The notes beneath the pieces are model-generated. The model searched no databases. It was given only the letters and a program-made list of their open reading frames with translations, and was not told the DNA's origin. Made by a program: the position numbers and the translations under genes. A DNA stretch of 6,596 nucleotides, taken from positions 1-6,596 of the forward strand of contig CALCMV010000069.1 of the NCBI GenBank assembly GCA_937967535.1, given 5' to 3'. Position 1 is the first letter of the stretch. Each line of letters opens with the position of its first letter. Source of the stretch: an uncultured Saprospiraceae bacterium. Lineage in GTDB: Bacteria; Bacteroidota; Bacteroidia; Chitinophagales; Saprospiraceae. Below are positions 1-4,875 of the stretch, one piece after another.

Positions 1-3
1 TCC

Positions 4-17
4 CCGATAGCTATCGG
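4..17. repeat. 14-bp perfect palindrome CCGATAGCTATCGG
   Basis: The sequence CCGATAGCTATCGG reads the same on both strands. A related imperfect palindrome, TTTATC-GG-GATAAA, follows at 38-51. From general familiarity, this CCGATAGCTATCGG word is common between genes in Bacteroidota, where it can form the stem of a transcript-end hairpin. It may mark the end of a gene lying to the left of the window, but no U-run follows within view, so the role is uncertain. Confidence 0.5.
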
Positions 18-129
18 AGTCTTCTTGGAAATGAGAGTTTATCGGGATAAATGACCATTTTCAAGGAGGAAAATAAGGGTAAAAGAAACCGTCCAAATCG
101 TGATTTATTATTTACTCGTTACTAAATAG

Positions 130-315
130 CTGGACTTTGGACATTGGGGAATTAGGAAATTTGGTATTAGGTAAATTATTTTTTATCAAATAATTATAAA
201 ATTTAATTAATTAAATATTTTCACCTTAATAAAAATTAAATAACTGATAATCAATTACTTATGATTTAAACCCGAATTTCCCAGTTACCTAATTTCCAAA
301 ATGTCCAAAGTCCAG
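130..315. mobile_element. MITE-like inverted-repeat element, copy 1
   Basis: A 186-bp non-coding element bounded by a perfect 16-bp terminal inverted repeat: CTGGACTTTGGACATT at 130-145 and its complement at 300-315. The arms continue inward as imperfect complements built from GGAATTAGGAAATT-like words, so most of the element could fold on itself around an A+T-rich core. The 7-bp word TAAATAG stands immediately outside both ends (123-129 and 316-322), as a target-site duplication would. An alternative is that TAAATAG belongs to the repeat unit, because the neighbouring copy also starts right after it. No transposase is present, so any movement would depend on an enzyme encoded elsewhere. Confidence 0.6.
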
Positions 316-322
316 TAAATAG

Positions 323-511
323 TTAGACTTTGGACAAAGGAAATTGGGGAATTGGGAAATTAGGTAAACCGCTCTTTTTTAGAGTTTTACAGAAAAATAA
401 TTAATTACATGTTTTATTTTGGCAATAAAATTTATCTGATTGATTATCAATGAGTTATGGCTTTAAGCCGAGTTTCCTAATTTCCTAATTCTCATTTTGA
501 CCAAAGTCCAA
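323..511. repeat. MITE-like inverted-repeat element, copy 2
   Basis: A second element of similar size follows copy 1 directly. Its left end TTAGACTTTGGACAAAGG is matched in inverted orientation by the right end, which reads TTGGACTTTGGTCAAAAT on the minus strand, so the terminal repeat is imperfect. Copy 1 and copy 2 align at an offset of about 193-196 bp. Their left ends share GACTTTGGAC (133-142, 326-335), and their right halves share a diverged stretch starting at TGATAATCA (245) and TGATTATCA (441). The pair is therefore a diverged tandem duplication, or two insertions of the same family. It ends 57 bp before the pseudouridine synthase start codon. Confidence 0.6.
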
Positions 512-556
512 TCATAAAGACCTCTCCATTCATTAAACACAAAAATCCAAATTTCG

Positions 557-565
557 TACCTTTGC
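557..565 (+). promoter_or_regulatory. Bacteroidota -7 element, TACCTTTGC
   Basis: TACCTTTG matches the Bacteroidota sigma-factor consensus TAnnTTTG exactly. No good -33 TTG is seen 17-21 bases upstream. The word lies only 4 bases before the ATG at 569, so the predicted transcription start falls at or very near the start codon, implying a leaderless or nearly leaderless message. Confidence 0.5.
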
Positions 566-568
566 ATT

Positions 569-1270
569 ATGGAAGGTTTGAAGGTATTATACGAAGACAA
601 CCACCTGATTGGGGTATACAAGCAGGCGGGTTGGTTGGTGCATGGCGATATTACGGGCGATGTGCCATTGGTAGAAATGACCAAACAATATATCAAAATT
701 CGTTATAACAAACCGGGCAAGGTGTTTTTGGGGGTCATGCACCGCCTTGACCGTCCGGTGAGTGGTTTGGTACTCTTTGCGCGTACCAGTAAGGGCTTGC
801 GACGCATGAATGAACTGTTTCGCGAACGCAAAATCAAGAAGAGATATTGGGCAATTAGCAACGACCGTCCGGCAGAATTTTCGGGACAATTGAAGCATTG
901 GATTACCAAAGATGTAGAGCGCAACCAAGCGAAGGCTACTACGAAAAAAAGACCAAACTCCAAAGAGGGGATTCTCAACTATCACCTCAATGCCTCCATT
1001 GACAATCACCACCTCATCGCCGTAGAACCACTGACGGGCAGACCCCACCAGATTCGGGTGCAATTGATGAAAATGGGCTGCCCCATTCGCGGCGATATTA
1101 AGTACAATTCACTGAAAAGTAATGAAGATGGACGGATTCATTTGCATGCGTATTCCCTTGAATTTGAGCATCCTATAAAGAAAGAACTTGTCAAAATCAC
1201 CGTGCCACCACCCGACGAACAGGTTTGGAATAAATTCAAAGAACACACAAATGAATTTTTGATTTATTGA
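569..1270 (+). CDS. RluA-family RNA pseudouridine synthase
   Basis: Isomerises uridine to pseudouridine in rRNA or tRNA; which site it modifies cannot be told from sequence alone. The 233-residue protein consists of the catalytic domain only, with no N-terminal S4 RNA-binding domain, so it resembles short RluA/TruC-type members. The N-terminus (LKVLYEDNHLIGVYKQAG, residues 4-21) is typical of the family. The catalytic motif HRLDRPVSGLVLF spans residues 58-70, with Asp61 as the expected nucleophile. The second conserved block is LTGRPHQIRVQL (155-166) with Arg158, and the third is RIHLHAYSLEFEHP (189-202). All key residues are present and the gene looks intact. The ATG is fixed by the conserved N-terminus; there is no Shine-Dalgarno sequence. 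The next gene on this strand lies 251 bp away behind a repeat element, so an operon is uncertain. Confidence 0.95.
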   Translation: MEGLKVLYEDNHLIGVYKQAGWLVHGDITGDVPLVEMTKQYIKIRYNKPGKVFLGVMHRLDRPVSGLVLFARTSKGLRRMNELFRERKIKKRYWAISNDRPAEFSGQLKHWITKDVERNQAKATTKKRPNSKEGILNYHLNASIDNHHLIAVEPLTGRPHQIRVQLMKMGCPIRGDIKYNSLKSNEDGRIHLHAYSLEFEHPIKKELVKITVPPPDEQVWNKFKEHTNEFLIY

Positions 1271-1308
1271 AGATAATGAGGAAGGCGGCAACAATAATTG
1301 GCTCATGT

Positions 1309-1416
1309 AGGAAATTAGGTGGAAGGTCAAGTAAACACCAAACCTATAAGGTTTGATAATCAGGCATTTATCATCAATATTTCAAACATTCACGATGTAT
1401 TCCACCTAATTTTCTA
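1309..1416. repeat. Intergenic inverted-repeat element, copy 3
   Basis: The arms AGGAAATTAGGTGGA (1309-1323) and TCCACCTAATTTTCT (1401-1415) are near-perfect inverted complements of each other. Weak similarity continues outside them, to about 1290 and 1435. The core holds a perfect small hairpin AAACCT-ATA-AGGTTT (1340-1354), and TGATAATCA follows at 1354-1362. The arm word GAAATTAGGT also occurs in copy 2 (352-361), and the core word is shared with copies 1 and 2. It is non-coding and sits between the pseudouridine synthase and the DUF5522 gene. It may belong to the same broad repeat family or simply be built from the same words. Confidence 0.5.
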
Positions 1417-1460
1417 ATTTAATGCGATGACAATTCGCAGAAGATAATATGTTGAAAAAC

Positions 1461-1507
1461 ATTCATTCAAAATTCATTCATTCAAAATTCAAAATTCAAA
1501 ATTCACT
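1461..1507. repeat. Short tandem repeat of ATTCAAA / ATTC
   Basis: A run of ATTC and ATTCAAA units, with the 7-base unit reiterated about three times near 1482-1504. The same words form the right arm of the inverted-repeat element at 4687-4843. No inverted partner is present nearby, so it may be a solitary half of such an element or a slippage-prone microsatellite. It lies just upstream of the DUF5522 start codon. Confidence 0.5.
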
Positions 1508-1521
1508 CATTTAATTTCATT

Positions 1522-1683
1522 ATGAAAAAACTAATAGAGGACATTGATTACTACGTGAACGAAGCGGGTTTGTATGTTTTTACAGAAAAATACTTGCGTG
1601 AACGTGGTTATTGTTGCAAAAATGCTTGCAAGCATTGTCCTTATGGTTATAAGAAAAATGACCAAGCTAGAGAAAAATCATGA
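1522..1683 (+). CDS. Small Cys-rich protein, DUF5522 family
   Basis: A 53-residue protein with the order characteristic of DUF5522: an acidic and aromatic N-terminal half (DIDYYVNEAGLYVFTEKYL, residues 7-25), then the Cys/His cluster CCKNACKHCPYGY (31-43). Four cysteines (31, 32, 36, 39) and His38 could bind a metal ion such as zinc, or an Fe-S cluster; this is inference, since the family has no function I know of. The basic tail has no recognisable motif. The full family length appears to be present, so the gene is complete although very short. The ATG is the first in frame, preceded by T-rich repeat DNA with no ribosome-binding site. The last seven codons double as one arm of the hairpin at 1662-1699. 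Confidence 0.85.
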   Translation: MKKLIEDIDYYVNEAGLYVFTEKYLRERGYCCKNACKHCPYGYKKNDQAREKS

Positions 1684-1699
1684 ATTTTCTCTAGCTTGG
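1662..1699 (-). terminator. Intrinsic terminator hairpin between convergent genes
   Basis: CCAAGCTAGAGAAAA (1662-1676) and TTTTCTCTAGCTTGG (1685-1699) form a perfect 15-bp stem around an 8-base loop. On the minus strand the stem is followed by TCATTTTTCTTAT, a U-rich tail suited to ending the DUF4846 transcript, whose stop codon is 21 bases upstream. On the plus strand the tail is not U-rich, although the A/T end of the stem could still help. The left arm overlaps the end of the DUF5522 reading frame. Confidence 0.8.
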
Positions 1700-1720
1700 G
1701 ACGAAAACTAAGCCAAGTGA

Positions 1721-2677
1721 TTAATCCCGAAATCTGTGCAAATCACCTGCTTCAAAAGTCCATTCGGGGGTGTATAGTTCTCCTTTAAAATTAGCTGAAT
1801 ACCACGGACTTAAATTTCGATTCATCGGGTTTTTGAGAATGTGCATATCTTGTGCGGGCATATAGCTTTGTGCCAGCATGAAGAATTTTTCGCCCCTTGC
1901 GGCATCCACTGCCATATCTACCACGACGACGGCATGACCGGGAAATCCGCCTTGAATAAACACATCACCTATTTGCATGTCATTTATCGGAATTTGCCGC
2001 ATTTCTTTTTCTAACGAATAGGTACCTGCATAATAAAAAATGGCTTGCATGTAGCGTTTGAAGTTTTCGTATGAGCTATCACTGTTATTTGTGCGTGATG
2101 AAAATGTCACTTTATTGCCCGCAACCTGCGGCTTTTTGCCATAGCGCCAATCATCAAAACTCACCTTATCACCACTCGTATAATTAAAATGTATTTGTTC
2201 AAATTGCTGTAAACCATAATGATATTCGGCTTTTAGACGCATGATGGCATCGGCGCATTGCTGTAGGTCGCCTGTGCCGGTATCAATATCAATGACAGCA
2301 AAATGGGCGTTTTGATTGGCTTTTATTGAGCCATTATGTAGCATAACTTTCGTACCTTCGGGCTTCAAAGGCAAATGGCGCAACCAATCTCCGAAAGAAT
2401 TTTTGACTAGCTTTGTACGTTGAAAATTTGAGGATGTTGGGATGCGATTCACCAAAGCATTTTCGGGCGAAAATCCCGACAACCAACTATATACATTATG
2501 CGTACTTTTATCCGAAACCGACTGAACGGCAGCCTTAGAGGATGAAGGAGGAGTAGCGACAAAAATTGGATTTGGAGTAGAAGTATCATTATTATCTTGT
2601 GTAACAATATCGCATGATATTAGCAATGTTAATGAGAAAATAATTATAATAAAAATATTTTTTTTAGTAAAAATCAT
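1721..2677 (-). CDS. DUF4846 family lipoprotein
   Basis: A 318-residue secreted lipoprotein. The N-terminus has lysines at residues 5-6, a hydrophobic stretch (8-20) and a lipobox LISC with Cys22, predicting lipid attachment and a location in the cell envelope. A low-complexity Ser/Thr/Asn/Pro linker (about 27-58) leads into the DUF4846 domain (about 75-318). Conserved blocks I recognise are RHLPLKPEGTKV (100-111), HFAVIDID (125-132), QQCADAIMRLKAEY (139-152), MQIGDVFIQGGFPGHAVVVV (234-253), MLAQSYMPAQDMHILKNP (267-284) and LYTPEWTF (301-308). The function of DUF4846 is not known to me. The GDV...GHAVVVVD segment resembles the His-containing part of NlpC/P60-like folds, which is only a suggestion. 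The gene is transcribed away from ydcF-like 2787-3554 and appears monocistronic, with a promoter word at 2719-2728 and a terminator at 1662-1699. Confidence 0.9.
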   Translation of the reverse strand: MIFTKKNIFIIIIFSLTLLISCDIVTQDNNDTSTPNPIFVATPPSSSKAAVQSVSDKSTHNVYSWLSGFSPENALVNRIPTSSNFQRTKLVKNSFGDWLRHLPLKPEGTKVMLHNGSIKANQNAHFAVIDIDTGTGDLQQCADAIMRLKAEYHYGLQQFEQIHFNYTSGDKVSFDDWRYGKKPQVAGNKVTFSSRTNNSDSSYENFKRYMQAIFYYAGTYSLEKEMRQIPINDMQIGDVFIQGGFPGHAVVVVDMAVDAARGEKFFMLAQSYMPAQDMHILKNPMNRNLSPWYSANFKGELYTPEWTFEAGDLHRFRD

Positions 2678-2718
2678 TTGTTATATTTTTTTATAAAACA
2701 TTAATTGTGAGGTGATTA

Positions 2719-2728
2719 TGCAAATTTA
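2719..2728 (-). promoter_or_regulatory. -7 promoter element of the DUF4846 gene
   Basis: On the minus strand this reads TAAATTTGCA, an exact TAnnTTTG match. The predicted transcript start is about 5-7 bases further on, giving a leader of roughly 35-40 bases that is A-rich just before the ATG at 2677. A -33 TTG is not evident. Confidence 0.6.
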
Positions 2729-2760
2729 GTGCATTAGTTAAAACTCACTCATTCACTTAT

Positions 2761-2768
2761 TATATTTA
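2761..2768 (+). promoter_or_regulatory. Possible -7 element of the YdcF-like gene
   Basis: TATATTTA differs from TAnnTTTG at the last base only and lies 18 bases before the ATG at 2787. No clear -33 element accompanies it. It is the best candidate within the 109-bp divergent gap, but a weak one in such A+T-rich DNA. Confidence 0.3.
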
Positions 2769-2786
2769 TACATAAAAAAACATGCC

Positions 2787-3554
2787 ATGTTTTTTGTACT
2801 GTCTAAAACACTGTTTTTTCTGCTCACACCTATCAACTGGATAGTTGGGCTTTTTCTGTATGCTTTCTTTGGCAAACGCGAAAAACGCACTCGTCGTGCC
2901 TTCAAATGGGGCTTGATTTTATTGCTGATTCTTTCTAATCCACTATTGAGTAATGTCTCACTCAAATGCTGGGAACGTGAGGCGATTCCGGTCAGCGAAT
3001 TGGAGGGCGTATATGATATTGCGATAGTTTTGGGTGGATTCAGCGACGTAAATGAGTACCCGCGTGATCGCCTCCACCTCAGCGAAGCTGCTGACCGCCT
3101 CACCAATGCCATCGAACTCTACAAAACCGGTAAAGTCCGCAAAATACTGGTCACAAGTGGCTCCGCTATGGTTGTGGGCGAGAAAGTAAGTGAAGGAAAA
3201 ATTACCGGAGAATTTCTTGACCGTATTGGTATTCCTGCATCCGATATTATCATCGAACCCAACTCGCGCAATACCCGCGAAAATGCCCTTTATACCGCCA
3301 AAATTCTCCGCGAACAATATCCTGACGCACGCTGTCTGCTCATCACTTCGGGCTTTCACTTCCCGCGTGCGGGGCGTACTTTCCGTAAAGCGGGCGTACA
3401 GTTTACACCCTTTGCCACCGACATCCTTTCCAACCAAATAAAATGGACACCCCAACACCTCATTATTCCTACGGCACACAGTTTGACGACTTGGAAAATG
3501 CTGGTGAAAGAATGGGTAGGCTTGGCAGCTTATAAAGTGCTTGGCTATGCTTGA
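2787..3554 (+). CDS. YdcF/ElyC/SanA-type DUF218 membrane protein
   Basis: A 255-residue inner-membrane protein. Two N-terminal hydrophobic segments (about 7-28 and 41-57), separated by a strongly basic loop KREKRTRRAFK (30-40), precede a DUF218 domain (about 76-225). The domain shows the family signatures AIVLGG (79-84), ILVTSG (120-125), NSRNTRENALYT (159-170) and LLITSGFHFPRA (184-195). Relatives ElyC and SanA of enterobacteria are linked to envelope integrity, including peptidoglycan or lipid-carrier metabolism, but their biochemistry is unsettled; a similar role here is inferred from family only. The two-TM layout is like ElyC. The ATG at 2787 starts in frame directly before the first membrane segment; an ATG at 2782 is out of frame. 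No Shine-Dalgarno sequence is present. It is flanked by two lipoprotein genes on the opposite strand. Confidence 0.92.
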   Translation: MFFVLSKTLFFLLTPINWIVGLFLYAFFGKREKRTRRAFKWGLILLLILSNPLLSNVSLKCWEREAIPVSELEGVYDIAIVLGGFSDVNEYPRDRLHLSEAADRLTNAIELYKTGKVRKILVTSGSAMVVGEKVSEGKITGEFLDRIGIPASDIIIEPNSRNTRENALYTAKILREQYPDARCLLITSGFHFPRAGRTFRKAGVQFTPFATDILSNQIKWTPQHLIIPTAHSLTTWKMLVKEWVGLAAYKVLGYA

Positions 3555-3557
3555 GTT

Positions 3558-3587
3558 GAGTGTTGGGTAAGCCGCAACCCACTACTC
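3558..3587. terminator. Weak hairpin between convergent genes
   Basis: GAGT/ACTC and TGGGT/ACCCA pair across an internal loop, forming an imperfect stem of 9 base pairs in the 27-bp gap between the YdcF-like and TPR genes and over the latter's stop codon. No proper U-run follows on either strand. It may serve as a modest bidirectional terminator. Confidence 0.3.
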
Positions 3588-4373
3588 ACAAGTAAGGTCA
3601 AACATTTGCTCAATATCCGTCACATAAAGCTGGTCAATATACTTGCCGCTTGGATTGCCGCGAATATAATTTTGATAGAGTAATGCCTTCTTAAATTGCT
3701 TGCAAGCCAGTGAGTTATCACCCTTTTTGTGATAAATGATACCTTTGCGATAATAGGCTTCGGGGCATTTTTCCCACTTGCCAATAATCGTATCAAAATC
3801 CTGCAATGCACCTTCAAAATCTCCGATATTGGTCTTGGCAATCCCGCGATACATAAAGGTATACAAATCTACCCCATCCTCGCCAAATTGATGAATGTAA
3901 CGGTCAAAAGTGCTAATTGATTTTTCGTAATTTTCCATCTCTTTGTATGCGATACCTATACGCTCGTATGCACTGCCCGGCACTACGAGGTCAATGTGAT
4001 TTTTATATTCAATAGCAGTCTGAAAATATTGAATGGCTACCTCGTAATTTTCTAATTTAGTCAGATTTATATAACCAAAATAATTTGCGTATGTATAAGG
4101 GTCGAGCCTAGCGGCTTTTTCTAAATATGCCAAACCTTTATCAAGTTTATCTTCTTGAATCAATGCCCGTCCTTTGCGATAATAAGCATAAGGTTGGTCG
4201 GGATATTTTCTGATAATGCCATCCAAAATCGCCCACCATTCAGGCGAATTGTATTCTGTTTTTTCCAGCCGTTTGCGTACAAGGTCGAAATCATACTCCA
4301 CCGGTTTTTTACAAGAAAAAATTAACATTACCCATGAAATGAAAAATACATATATAGTAATTTGCCTTATCAT
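3582..4373 (-). CDS. TPR-repeat lipoprotein
   Basis: A 263-residue protein with a signal peptide (hydrophobic residues 5-19) ending in IFSC, Cys21 being the predicted lipidated residue followed by two lysines. Phe before Ser is less common in a lipobox, but the position and context fit. The rest is built of about five tetratricopeptide repeats. Clear ones begin near residues 62 (AYYRKGRALIQEDKLDKGLA), 135 (AYERIGIAYKEMENYEKSIS), 172 (TFMYRGIAKTNIGDFEGALQ) and 206 (AYYRKGIIYHKKGDNSLACK), with a more diverged one around 96-125. TPRs mediate protein-protein contacts; the partner is unknown. It probably acts as an adaptor on the periplasmic face of a membrane. It converges with the YdcF-like gene and has its own promoter word at 4409-4418. 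There is no enzymatic domain. Confidence 0.92.
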   Translation of the reverse strand: MIRQITIYVFFISWVMLIFSCKKPVEYDFDLVRKRLEKTEYNSPEWWAILDGIIRKYPDQPYAYYRKGRALIQEDKLDKGLAYLEKAARLDPYTYANYFGYINLTKLENYEVAIQYFQTAIEYKNHIDLVVPGSAYERIGIAYKEMENYEKSISTFDRYIHQFGEDGVDLYTFMYRGIAKTNIGDFEGALQDFDTIIGKWEKCPEAYYRKGIIYHKKGDNSLACKQFKKALLYQNYIRGNPSGKYIDQLYVTDIEQMFDLTCE

Positions 4374-4408
4374 ATCATTGTTGAATTGATTGTTTTGTCA
4401 TTCATTTA

Positions 4409-4418
4409 TGCAAAAATA
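4409..4418 (-). promoter_or_regulatory. -7 promoter element of the TPR lipoprotein gene
   Basis: The minus strand reads TATTTTTGCA, an exact TAnnTTTG match, 35 bases before the ATG at 4373, predicting a leader of about 30 bases. A TTG further upstream is about 27 bases away, too far for a normal -33 element. Confidence 0.55.
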
Positions 4419-4533
4419 AAACACAAAATAACACATAGAAATTTGCAAGTGAGTTTAACAGAATTATAATATTTTTACTATTCTAAATGAGAAAAATTTA
4501 AAATCATAATGTTACTCTCAATTTTGCCCGAAA

Positions 4534-4566
4534 ACTCGCCTTGCATTTCCAAAATGTAAGGCGAGT
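4534..4566 (-). terminator. Orphan terminator-like hairpin
   Basis: ACTCGCCTTGCATTT (4534-4548) pairs with AAATGTAAGGCGAGT (4552-4566). The stem is 15 bp with a single mismatched position, which is a G-U wobble in a plus-strand transcript, around a 3-5 base loop. On the minus strand it is followed by TTTTCGGG, a short U-run, so orientation favours termination of a leftward transcript. No gene ends here: the nearest leftward gene starts downstream and the rightward gene starts 310 bases away. It could be a leftover from a lost gene, a small RNA terminator, or an insulator. Confidence 0.5.
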
Positions 4567-4686
4567 CTGCCTCCAAATTTTAGTTCATATTGCAAAAAAT
4601 AATTTTTTCATGTAGTGTATATTTTTACCCAACTTTACTTTTAGAAATATCAAATTAGGGAACTATTTAGATTATAGGATTGTTGA

Positions 4687-4843
4687 AATAATGTGTTCGT
4701 CAATTTTAAATTTTGAATGAAAAATTTTGAATAAGAAAAAATATTTAATTTATTAATTAATAATTATCAGTAAAAAACAAAGTAAAATTTAAATTAATTT
4801 GTCATTCAAAATTCATAATTCAAAATTTGGCGAAGACATTATT
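4687..4843. repeat. Intergenic inverted-repeat element, copy 4
   Basis: The outer ends AATAATGTGTTCGTCAA (4687-4703) and, read on the minus strand from 4843, AATAATGTCTTCGCCAA are inverted copies with two mismatches. Inward, both arms continue with TTTTGAAT-type words. The A+T-only core includes TAATTATCAG (4761-4770), whose complement CTGATAATTA resembles CTGATAATCA in copy 1 (244-253). The total is 157 bp and non-coding. The right end lies 32 bp before the PARG-like start codon, so the element may affect that gene's expression. No clear target-site duplication was found. Confidence 0.55.
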
Positions 4844-4875
4844 GAAAAGAAATAGCATATAAAAACCATAAAATC

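Larger units (their letters stand above)
1..568. other. Gene-free region carrying repeats
   Basis: No convincing coding sequence was found on either strand in this A+T-rich stretch; the short open frames are interrupted and lack family resemblance. It contains the palindrome at 4-17, two tandem inverted-repeat elements (130-315 and 323-511), and the promoter word of the following gene at 557-565. Positions 52-122 show nothing I can name. Confidence 0.7.
4374..4875. other. Gene-free, A+T-rich region
   Basis: No supportable coding sequence on either strand. It contains the TPR gene promoter word (4409-4418), an orphan hairpin (4534-4566) and the inverted-repeat element at 4687-4843. I could not find a TAnnTTTG promoter word for the PARG-like gene at 4876; only imperfect matches occur. 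4567-4686 shows nothing I can name. Confidence 0.65.

Noticed and set aside
130..511. CRISPR array or integron attC sites
   Set aside because: The repeats are inverted, only two diverged units are present, there are no equal spacers and no cas genes, and the attC core sequences are not seen.
587..1063. Long minus-strand open frame opposite the pseudouridine synthase
   Set aside because: It is the antisense shadow of a well-supported gene, with no recognisable family.
1285..1354. Tiny 26-codon open frame starting ATGAGGAAGG after the pseudouridine synthase
   Set aside because: It runs into the arm of an inverted-repeat element, and nothing suggests translation.
2958..3479. 173-codon minus-strand open frame opposite the YdcF-like gene
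   Set aside because: Antisense shadow; the plus-strand frame has the DUF218 motifs and membrane segments, while this one has none.
4374..4875. Riboswitch or structured leader before the PARG-like gene
   Set aside because: No known riboswitch core was recognised; the only structures are the inverted-repeat element and the distant orphan hairpin.
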